Part shown: positions 22,671 through 26,926 of the stretch, in pieces | Layout: each line of letters opens with the position of its first letter | Numbering within the stretch: position 1 is the stretch's first letter | NCBI GenBank assembly: GCA_042569595.1 | Contig: JBHPHI010000015.1 | Span: 1 to 26,926 of the forward strand | DNA: 26,926 nt | Direction of reading: 5' to 3' | From: JBHPHI01 sp042569595 | GTDB taxonomy: Bacteria; Patescibacteriota; Microgenomatia; UBA1400; 2-01-FULL-45-11 | Notes under the pieces: model-generated | What the model was told of the DNA's origin: nothing | Database searches by the model: none | Seen by the model: the letters and a program-made list of their open reading frames with translations, nothing else | Program-made: the position numbers and the translations under genes

Positions 22671-22742
22671 GCGGGCGACGGGGGTCGAACCCGCGACCTT
22701 CTGCTTGGGAAGCAGACGCTCTACCAACTGAGCTACACCCGC
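22671..22742 (-). tRNA. tRNA-Gly (anticodon CCC)
   Basis: On the minus strand the acceptor stem is GCGGGTG/CGCCCGC, the D-arm GCTC/GAGC, the anticodon stem TCTGC/GCAGA with loop TTCCCAA, and the T-arm GCGGG-TTCGACC-CCCGT. Anticodon CCC reads GGG. The discriminator is U, as expected for glycine, and CCA is not encoded. It is the first gene of the two-tRNA unit. Confidence 0.97.
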
Positions 22743-22751
22743 GCAAGCAAT

Positions 22752-22757
22752 ATTGTA
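22752..22757 (-). promoter_or_regulatory. -10 element of the tRNA-Gly/tRNA-Thr unit
   Basis: Minus-strand TACAAT predicts initiation near 22745, three bases before the mature tRNA-Gly 5' end. This is the same spacing as for tRNA-Val. Confidence 0.55.
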
Positions 22758-22770
22758 TCCTAAAAATCCC

Positions 22771-22799
22771 AAAAAGCCCCAGTCATTACAACCGAGGCT
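22771..22799 (-). terminator. Intrinsic terminator after the LysM gene
   Basis: On the minus strand AGCCTCGGT (22799-22791) pairs with ACTGGGGCT (22783-22775), including two G-T pairs, around a 7-nt loop. A run of T follows (22775-22771). It lies 27 nt after the LysM stop and separates that gene from the tRNA promoter. Confidence 0.7.
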
Positions 22800-22825
22800 C
22801 CGGATATAATTTATTTAAGAATGGG

Positions 22826-23425
22826 TTATCTAGGGATTATGAGTTCCATTCCAGTTTCAATATAGTTGGGGTGAGAAATTTTATCAGAGTTAGCGTTGTA
22901 GATATCAGCCCATCTGTAGCCATCTCCATATGCTCCAAGAGCGATTTTCCAAAGATGGTCGCCTTTTGTTACCGTGTAAGATGTTGAGGAGAGTAAGTCA
23001 GAATCTTCCTTTTTAGCAGTTTTTTGAACATCCTTGTCATATCGTAAAGAAGCTTCTGGAACAGTTAATTCCATCCCTTCCTCTATCATTCCGGGATCAG
23101 TTAGGTTGTTTTCATCAGCGATATCTACCCAGTTGTAGCCGTTACCAAAATACTTTTCAGAAATTGACCAAAGGTGATCTCCTTTTGCTACAGTGTGGGT
23201 TGTTGGCAATCCTTTTGGTACAAACTTTCCTTCTTCATCAGTAGTTAGCTCAACATCTTCGTTAATAGCAATAGTATGTTCTGCCTCTTCAGAAATTTCT
23301 GGAGCAACCTGATTGGTCTTAAAGTAATTGAACAAAAGCACTCCAATTACAACTACAACCAAAGCACCAAACGCTTGAGATATGGCTGACTCATTCATTT
23401 TTAATGTTTTTAACATTTTTTTCAT
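22826..23425 (-). CDS. Membrane-anchored protein with two LysM domains
   Basis: A 199-residue protein. A short cytoplasmic N-terminus precedes one transmembrane helix (about residues 18-35, FGALVVVVIGVLLFNYF). An acidic linker leads to two LysM domains at about 77-123 (HTVAKGDHLWSISEKYFGNG...) and 150-198 (YTVTKGDHLWKIALGAYGDG...). LysM binds GlcNAc-containing glycans such as peptidoglycan, so the protein should sit between membrane and wall. No catalytic domain is present. GGAGA (23430-23434) gives a strong ribosome binding site and fixes the start. An intrinsic terminator follows the stop. Confidence 0.92.
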   Translation of the reverse strand: MKKMLKTLKMNESAISQAFGALVVVVIGVLLFNYFKTNQVAPEISEEAEHTIAINEDVELTTDEEGKFVPKGLPTTHTVAKGDHLWSISEKYFGNGYNWVDIADENNLTDPGMIEEGMELTVPEASLRYDKDVQKTAKKEDSDLLSSTSYTVTKGDHLWKIALGAYGDGYRWADIYNANSDKISHPNYIETGMELIIPR

Positions 23426-23464
23426 ACTTTCTCCGTTTTCTCCTACTGTTTAATTAATTACATT

Positions 23465-23503
23465 AAAAAAACCCGAGTCCTATCCTATTGGACAGACTCC
23501 GGG
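23465..23503 (-). terminator. Intrinsic terminator or attenuator upstream of the LysM gene
   Basis: On the minus strand CCCGGAGTC (one bulged G) pairs with GACTCGGG, with an inner TCC-AATA-GGA helix, and is followed by seven T residues (23471-23465). It lies about 60 nt after the GNAT stop and 40 nt before the LysM start. The simplest role is termination of the GNAT transcript. Because a possible promoter lies between GNAT and the hairpin, it could also attenuate LysM expression. Confidence 0.75.
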
Positions 23504-23523
23504 CAGGGAATCTTTACAAGTTC

Positions 23524-23553
23524 AGACTACACGATTTATCGGCCAAAAGTCAA
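23524..23553 (-). promoter_or_regulatory. Possible promoter upstream of the LysM leader hairpin
   Basis: On the minus strand TTGACT (23553-23548), an 18-bp spacer and TAGTCT (23529-23524) form a plausible sigma-70 promoter. A transcript from it would run through the terminator hairpin at 23503-23465 before reaching the LysM gene. Confidence 0.35.
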
Positions 23554-23563
23554 TATACACATA

Positions 23564-24028
23564 TTACTTCAAAACAAGTTTGTAGAATCTTTCATTAAAT
23601 ACAAAACCACAAGACTCATAAAACCTATGAAGACCTTCACTATCTTTTCTAGTTCCTAATTTAATTTTATAAACTGTAGAATTTTCTCTTAAATAATTTA
23701 TTGCATACTTCATTAGTTTTTTTCCTACCCCTTGTGACCTGTGCTCAGGAATAACCAACACATCTTCAATTACGGCATAATACCCACCACTTCTTATTTG
23801 AGGGAGGAGGTGGATAGTAAGAATGCAAACAATTTTTTCTTTTAGCTGACCAACAATTATCGTTGAAAGCTTCGATTCAACTATCTCTTCAAAAACTTTT
23901 CCTCCTTCTAATAAAACCACGTTTCTTTTCTTGTTGCTTTCTTCGTTGGACTCATCCTGTCGATTAGAAAGAATTAAAAGAATAATTTGTTTATCTTCTT
24001 TTATTGCCTTACGAAAACTTATGTTCAT
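23564..24028 (-). CDS. GNAT family N-acetyltransferase
   Basis: A 154-residue acetyltransferase that uses acetyl-CoA. The Acetyltransf_1 core has VIEDVLVIPEHRSQGVGKKL (residues 87-106), with the pyrophosphate-binding loop RSQGVGKKL, and GLHRFYESCGFVFNERFYK near the end. Residues 22-35 (NRQDESNEESNKKR) are an unusual polar insertion. Substrate is unknown; small-molecule or antibiotic-type substrates are common in this subgroup. A TATAAT ends 6 bases before the ATG, so a leaderless message is predicted. That promoter sits inside the 3' end of the GIY-YIG gene. Confidence 0.87.
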   Translation of the reverse strand: MNISFRKAIKEDKQIILLILSNRQDESNEESNKKRNVVLLEGGKVFEEIVESKLSTIIVGQLKEKIVCILTIHLLPQIRSGGYYAVIEDVLVIPEHRSQGVGKKLMKYAINYLRENSTVYKIKLGTRKDSEGLHRFYESCGFVFNERFYKLVLK

Positions 24029-24031
24029 AGA

Positions 24032-24283
24032 TCAATTATAAATCAAAGACAATTTTTGATCGCGAGACAATTTTTTTATTTCATGCTCCCTTTTCAAAGC
24101 ATCTGATCTAGTGGGTAGCTGTTCAGAATAGACTAATTTAACAGGAGTTTTCCCCCTAGTGTATTTCGCACCTTTTTTTAAATTATGAGCCTTTATCCTT
24201 TTGGGTACGTCATTTGTAATTCCGGTATAAAAAGTAGTATCCACACACTCCAAAACATATACGCTCCAAAATTCTTTATTCAT
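24032..24283 (-). CDS. Small GIY-YIG nuclease-like protein (UPF0213/YhbQ type)
   Basis: An 83-residue stand-alone GIY-YIG domain. The first motif reads VYVLECVDTTFYTGITND (residues 8-25), with the conserved Tyr9 and Tyr19 and Gly21. Arg29 in VPKRIKAHN is the catalytic arginine position, and Glu67 in REHEIKKL would be the metal-binding glutamate. It matches the small YhbQ-like group in length and order. Function in this group is poorly known; DNA repair or structure-specific cleavage is suggested by its relatives. The predicted start is leaderless and it is followed closely by the GNAT gene. Confidence 0.87.
   Translation of the reverse strand: MNKEFWSVYVLECVDTTFYTGITNDVPKRIKAHNLKKGAKYTRGKTPVKLVYSEQLPTRSDALKREHEIKKLSRDQKLSLIYN
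24035..24040 (-). promoter_or_regulatory. -10 element of the GNAT gene
   Basis: Minus-strand TATAAT ends 6 bases before the ATG at 24028, predicting initiation on the A of the start codon. It overlaps the last codons of the upstream GIY-YIG gene. Confidence 0.5.
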
Positions 24284-24289
24284 AACAAA

Positions 24290-24298
24290 AGAATATCA
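24290..24298 (-). promoter_or_regulatory. Extended -10 promoter of the GIY-YIG gene
   Basis: Minus-strand TGATATTCT has the TG extension with a weaker hexamer. It ends 6 bases before the ATG at 24283, so initiation would fall on the start codon. Confidence 0.4.
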
Positions 24299-24336
24299 GG
24301 ATCATGGAGGATGTAAAATAAATAGGTAGGCTAAAT

Positions 24337-24573
24337 TTAGGATAAATTTTCAAACTCTTGTTTTTTATCCTCAAACCACTTGTTCATTTCTTCTGGGTTT
24401 TGCATAAGATTTTTCATGTCATTCATTGCCTTTAGATGATTTTCATCATTTTTTTTAAACATTTCCATACCATGGTCTTTGCTTTTTTTGGACATTTCAT
24501 CCCACGTCTCTGCGCTAAGCTCTTGATCGCAATTTACTGGTCCACCTAGCTGACTACATTTCATGGTATTCAT
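24337..24573 (-). CDS. DUF1059-like small protein
   Basis: A 78-residue protein. Residues 4-40 (MKCSQLGGPVNCDQELSAET followed by WDEMSKKSKDHGMEM) match the DUF1059 plan: an N-terminal Cys-x-x-Leu-Gly-Gly, a second Cys, then a helix with a His near position 35. The C-terminal half is an added charged, Met/Lys-rich helix. The role of DUF1059 is not known. The frame is open to an ATG at 24597, but I start at 24573 because GAGG at 24579-24582 is well placed and the promoter start near 24595 excludes the earlier codon. Confidence 0.75.
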   Translation of the reverse strand: MNTMKCSQLGGPVNCDQELSAETWDEMSKKSKDHGMEMFKKNDENHLKAMNDMKNLMQNPEEMNKWFEDKKQEFENLS

Positions 24574-24601
24574 AAATACCTCAAAATTAATTAACATGAA
24601 A

Positions 24602-24610
24602 ATTATACCA
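24602..24610 (-). promoter_or_regulatory. Extended -10 promoter of the DUF1059-like gene
   Basis: Minus-strand TGGTATAAT is a perfect TGnTAnAAT element. Initiation near 24595 gives a 22-nt leader with GAGG, one of the few first genes in this region with a normal leader. Confidence 0.65.
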
Positions 24611-24619
24611 AAAGTGGTC

Positions 24620-24665
24620 TGCGGGAAGCATGGTCCAAGACCCGAACTTATTTTTCTAAAACAAA
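24620..24665 (-). repeat. Intergenic repeat, copy B (tRNA-Asp 3'-end-like)
   Basis: A sequence of about 46 bp related to copy A at 25826-25870. The core 30 bases (24620-24649) match copy A at 25 positions without gaps, and similarity continues into the last codons of the fusion gene. On the minus strand it contains GGGTCTTG, then CCATGC, then TCCCGCA. Unlike copy A it includes a stop codon in use (24648-24650). Confidence 0.75.
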
Positions 24666-25775
24666 TGAAATATGCTTGCCATCGTTCCCAGATGGTTCAA
24701 AGCCATTCCTGGTTAAGACTGATGCAGAAGCCTGATTGTCAACTTGAACATTTCCATATACAAACTGATGCCTCGCTGTTCGAAGGGCATACTCAGCCAG
24801 TAACTTAACTGCCTTAGTCATATATCCATGACCAGTAAACTCAGATCCCAAATAATAACCAATCTCAGCTCCTCCTTCTATATCTTCATCTGGAGTTAAA
24901 TTTATACTTCCTACCAATGCGCCATCTCGATTTCTAACAGCAAAACGCAATCTATTTGGATTTTCGGGATGAGCGATACTTCGTGCTACATCTTCTTTTC
25001 TTTTGTATTTTTTTGCAGTTGTATCATCATGTTGAGACAAATGTCCTCTGTTTCTGTCAATTAAATTAAACACCTCTTCAGCATCATTTAAGGTAAATTC
25101 GGTTAGGGTTATTTCTTCACCTACTAGTTCAACAGGCTCTTTCTTTGTAAAAATAAGACTAAACTTAACAATTTCACCAGCCTTATCAACTGTTCCTTGA
25201 AAATCTGATAGGTCTCTAGTCCAAATGGTTCCTTTTGGATAACCACCATCATAAAGTTGCTCATATCTAACCACCGGAGCAATAGGATTGCCTTCTTCAT
25301 ATCCAGTAGCGTTTAGTTCCACGCCTAAAACTCTATACCTACCACCTTCACAGTGCTCATATTCTCCTCCTATAACTACTCCTTGATCCACTACCTCAGC
25401 AGCATTTCCTTGGCCTCTACTTTCGGGGTCATACGAGGGTGTATTTATAGCCAGTAAAGTCATTTTTCCTGAATCAGAATACATTACTCCTCTGGGAATA
25501 AAGACTAAGTCTCCAGGGAATACTTGGTGTTCTTGCATTTCGCCATCATTTTCTAAGAAAAATGAGCCTTCACCGTTCAAAACATAATAAGCGGCATCAC
25601 TTCTAGTATTTCTTCCAACCTCATTCTCACCATCCAATTCGACAACAGCAACACTCACTTGATGTGATTCTGTGCTATTAAGCATTTCTGTGACCTCAAG
25701 TGGACCAAATCTTTGAACAGGGGAGTCAGCTTCAGGTATAACGCGAGGTCTGATTATCGGATCTCTTTCATTCAT
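24648..25775 (-). CDS. Cupin - DUF1653-like - GNAT acetyltransferase fusion
   Basis: A 375-residue protein with three recognisable parts. Residues about 25-113 are a cupin barrel (SDAAYYVLNGEGSFFLENDG, then FPGDLVFIPRGVMYSDSG), but the usual metal ligands are replaced: TRSD stands where HxH is expected, and the second-motif His is missing. Residues about 136-208 resemble DUF1653 (GGEYEHCEGGRYRVLGVE, then YEQLYDGG and TIWTRDLSDFQG). Residues 221-375 are a RimJ/RimL-type GNAT with IGYYLGSEFTGHGYMTKAV (305-323) and VDNQASASVLTRNGFEP. It is one uninterrupted frame with its own extended -10 promoter. It may sense a ligand through the cupin and acetylate a protein or small molecule; that is inference. 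Confidence 0.85.
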   Translation of the reverse strand: MNERDPIIRPRVIPEADSPVQRFGPLEVTEMLNSTESHQVSVAVVELDGENEVGRNTRSDAAYYVLNGEGSFFLENDGEMQEHQVFPGDLVFIPRGVMYSDSGKMTLLAINTPSYDPESRGQGNAAEVVDQGVVIGGEYEHCEGGRYRVLGVELNATGYEEGNPIAPVVRYEQLYDGGYPKGTIWTRDLSDFQGTVDKAGEIVKFSLIFTKKEPVELVGEEITLTEFTLNDAEEVFNLIDRNRGHLSQHDDTTAKKYKRKEDVARSIAHPENPNRLRFAVRNRDGALVGSINLTPDEDIEGGAEIGYYLGSEFTGHGYMTKAVKLLAEYALRTARHQFVYGNVQVDNQASASVLTRNGFEPSGNDGKHISFVLEK

Positions 25776-25782
25776 GTTGGGG

Positions 25783-25791
25783 ATTATAACA
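25783..25791 (-). promoter_or_regulatory. Extended -10 promoter of the fusion gene
   Basis: Minus-strand TGTTATAAT is a perfect TGnTAnAAT element ending 7 bases before the ATG at 25775, so the leader is about one base. No ribosome binding site is present. Confidence 0.65.
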
Positions 25792-25794
25792 AAT

Positions 25795-25807
25795 TACTCG
25801 AGGAAAA
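25795..25807. repeat. 13-bp sequence shared with the tRNA-Asp flank
   Basis: TACTCGAGGAAAA occurs here and again at 26772-26784. In both places it lies between a TGCGGGAG sequence and the extended -10 of the next minus-strand gene. The core CTCGAG is a palindrome. Confidence 0.7.
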
Positions 25808-25825
25808 GCAATGTTATAGGATAAG

Positions 25826-25870
25826 TGCGGGAGGCATGGGACAAGACCCAAATTTATTTAGAGAAGCAAA
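25826..25870 (-). repeat. Intergenic repeat, copy A (tRNA-Asp 3'-end-like)
   Basis: Directly follows the stop codon of the 287-aa gene and is the partner of copy B at 24620-24665. On the minus strand its end TCCCGCA equals the end of tRNA-Asp plus flank (26797-26791), and TGGG-TCTTGT-CCCA sits where the tRNA has its T-arm. The real T-loop sequence is not kept, so it is not a tRNA gene. Confidence 0.75.
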
Positions 25871-26734
25871 TTATACGTTTTTAGATTCAAGAGACATCAT
25901 TTTGTTAAATATTCGAAAAAAATCATGTATCTTATCACCTTCCAACAAGTCTCCTGCAGCATTAGCAATATAAAAACTCTCTGTACTAGCAAAACCGCCA
26001 ACATAATAATTCAATCCTCGAAACGACACAGATACTTGAACTCCTTCCTGAGTAAATAAGTATTTTAGGTTATTAGAGACTGAGGCAAACATATCTTTTG
26101 GGTTTTCCGCCTCCCCCTTAAACACCGAATCAACAACTGGAAAGTTTACCAAAACAACATTACCAGCATTATTTTTGTCGAAAGTTGGATGCCTGGTATT
26201 TCTATCGTTGTTTGCATCGTCAACTGTATAATATTTTTGTGCTGCATCTCCTCCCCTAATATTTCCTAGAACTTCGAATAATACGTGTTCGCTAGGAGTT
26301 ATTGAATCTTGAACAGTCAACCAGACTCCTGTGTGAGACAAGGCTTTTCTTCTTCTTTCAACCTCGTGTCTTGGTAGAAGATTTATTGCTCGGCCCCCCC
26401 TTTTTTCGGACTCATCTTCAGCGGCAGGATCTTTACGTCCCAAAATCCTCCCTTTAAGCTCCTGTATGTATTCGGAAAGAGTCAGCCTAGCGACAGAGGC
26501 GCGGAGTTTTCTTCCTGGGTCAGGAGCGTCGTAATCGATTGATGTTTTAGGATCGTCAGCTGCCTCAATATTACTCTCAACCATCCCTCGTTCATCCTCA
26601 GTGAGAAACTTCCCTCCATAAAAACTAGCTATGCCTATTTGGTTATTTGAAGAGAGTTTGCAAATCATGCCTACAAAAGCATCTTTTGGAGGTGAGCCTA
26701 GTAGCTCATTGGCTTCTGGTGCGAAGTCAGTCAT
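25871..26734 (-). CDS. Hypothetical protein (287 aa)
   Basis: I do not recognise this family. The protein begins MTDFAPEANELLGSPPKDAF and has no signal peptide or membrane helix. Residues about 95-135 are a charged, Arg/Glu-rich segment (GRKDPAAEDESEKRGGRAIN and following). The second half alternates hydrophobic and polar residues (VVLVNFPVVDSVFKGEAENP, VSVSFRGLNYYVGGFAST), suggesting a mixed alpha/beta fold. The length, absence of low-complexity sequence and a well-placed extended -10 argue for a real gene. The start is predicted to be exactly leaderless. It lies immediately downstream of tRNA-Asp and is followed by repeat copy A, so it may be an inserted accessory gene. Confidence 0.7.
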   Translation of the reverse strand: MTDFAPEANELLGSPPKDAFVGMICKLSSNNQIGIASFYGGKFLTEDERGMVESNIEAADDPKTSIDYDAPDPGRKLRASVARLTLSEYIQELKGRILGRKDPAAEDESEKRGGRAINLLPRHEVERRRKALSHTGVWLTVQDSITPSEHVLFEVLGNIRGGDAAQKYYTVDDANNDRNTRHPTFDKNNAGNVVLVNFPVVDSVFKGEAENPKDMFASVSNNLKYLFTQEGVQVSVSFRGLNYYVGGFASTESFYIANAAGDLLEGDKIHDFFRIFNKMMSLESKNV

Positions 26735-26740
26735 GAAGAC

Positions 26741-26749
26741 AGTATAGCA
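26741..26749 (-). promoter_or_regulatory. Extended -10 promoter of the 287-aa gene
   Basis: Minus-strand TGCTATACT matches TGnTAnnnT and ends 6 bases before the ATG at 26734, putting the predicted initiation site on the start codon. Confidence 0.6.
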
Positions 26750-26771
26750 ATATTATTCGAAAAATAGCTTA

Positions 26772-26784
26772 TACTCGAGGAAAA
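26772..26784. repeat. 13-bp sequence in the tRNA-Asp 3' flank
   Basis: TACTCGAGGAAAA is identical to 25795-25807. It lies 6 bases from TGCGGGAG at the tRNA-Asp end, against 18 bases at the other copy. Confidence 0.7.
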
Positions 26785-26793
26785 TACGTTTGC

Positions 26794-26867
26794 GGGAGTG
26801 ACGGGGCTCGAACCCGCGGCCTTCGCCTTGACAGGGCGACGCTCTAACCAAACTGAGCTACACCCCC
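26794..26867 (-). tRNA. tRNA-Asp (anticodon GTC)
   Basis: On the minus strand the acceptor stem is GGGGGTG/CACTCCC (one G-T pair), the D-arm GCTC/GAGC, the anticodon stem TCGCC/GGCGA with loop CTGTCAA, and the T-arm GCGGG-TTCGAGC-CCCGT. The discriminator at 26793 is G, as expected for aspartate. CCA is not encoded. No clear promoter is visible in the remaining 59 bases of the window, which contain a short inverted repeat (GTTCAT-CTT-ATGAAC, 26899-26913). Confidence 0.97.
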
Positions 26868-26926
26868 AAACATCAATCAACTTGACTGAAATTGGGATGT
26901 TCATCTTATGAACTCATAGATTATAC

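Noticed and set aside
22671..22742. UGA recoding to glycine, suggested by a CPR-like genome with an extra Gly tRNA
   Set aside because: The anticodon is CCC, not UCA, and TGA serves as stop in several ATGA overlaps.
22667..22987. Plus-strand frame of 106 codons across the tRNA-Gly gene and the LysM 3' end
   Set aside because: It runs antisense through a tRNA and a well-supported LysM domain; the product has no recognisable features.
24574..24597. Earlier ATG at 24597 for the DUF1059-like gene
   Set aside because: The predicted transcription start (near 24595) is at this codon, and the GAGG site fits the ATG at 24573.
25826..25870. Repeat copy A as a functional tRNA or tRNA pseudogene
   Set aside because: Only the TCCCGCA end and the GGG...CCC spacing match; the T-loop consensus is lost and there is no 5' half. 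Described as tRNA-end-like only.
25713..25973. Plus-strand frame of 86 codons over repeat copy A
   Set aside because: It lies antisense to two genes with good promoters and has no ribosome binding site.

Overview
The window is an AT-rich, gene-dense bacterial chromosome segment. It resembles Candidate Phyla Radiation (Patescibacteria), perhaps the Microgenomates group. This placement is an inference from very short intergenic gaps, many overlapping genes, start codons sitting only 6 nt after a -10 box, small single-domain proteins and a CPR-style cell-surface repeat protein. No phylogenetic marker was compared. UGA is used as a stop in several ATGA gene overlaps, so the standard code applies (not the UGA=Gly code of Gracilibacteria/SR1).

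Layout: (1) 1-444 is the 3' end of a Cys-containing repeat surface protein with two nearly identical 60-bp repeats. (2) 566-3585 is an isoleucyl-tRNA synthetase gene behind a compact transcriptional T-box leader whose antiterminator and terminator can both be drawn. (3) 3604-7338 is a housekeeping block: RodA/FtsW, ribosomal protein L21, a TRM11-like methyltransferase, ribosomal protein L27 and ParB. (4) 7328-7912 (minus) is signal peptidase I. (5) 7991-9742 is tRNA-Val(CAC) running directly into cupin, SDR and HAD genes. (6) 9739-10584 (minus) holds an orphan gene and a 54-aa membrane/coiled-coil protein. (7) 10631-21843 is an eleven-gene, translationally chained surface-glycan operon: methyltransferases, GT4/GT2/CgeB-type glycosyltransferases, a Wzx-like flippase, a GT-C membrane transferase and a Wzy/ligase-like protein. 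(8) 21827-23425 (minus) carries an Ig-like surface protein, tRNA-Thr(CGT), tRNA-Gly(CCC) and a LysM protein. (9) 23564-26867 (minus) is a run of small accessory genes: GNAT, GIY-YIG, a DUF1059-like protein, a cupin-DUF1653-GNAT fusion and an orphan. It starts behind tRNA-Asp(GTC), and its gene junctions carry repeats that resemble the tRNA-Asp 3' end.

Two regulatory themes recur. First, the lead gene of many units has an extended -10 element (TGnTAnnnT) ending about 6-8 nt before the start codon, which predicts leaderless mRNA. Internal genes use Shine-Dalgarno sites or 1-4 nt stop/start overlaps. Second, convergent genes overlap at their stop codons instead of being separated by terminators.

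No CRISPR array, transposase, integrase or phage gene was seen. The least ordinary parts are the short T-box with a discriminator oddity, the tRNA-Val/cupin junction, the tRNA-Asp-associated repeats between accessory genes, and the three-domain fusion protein.
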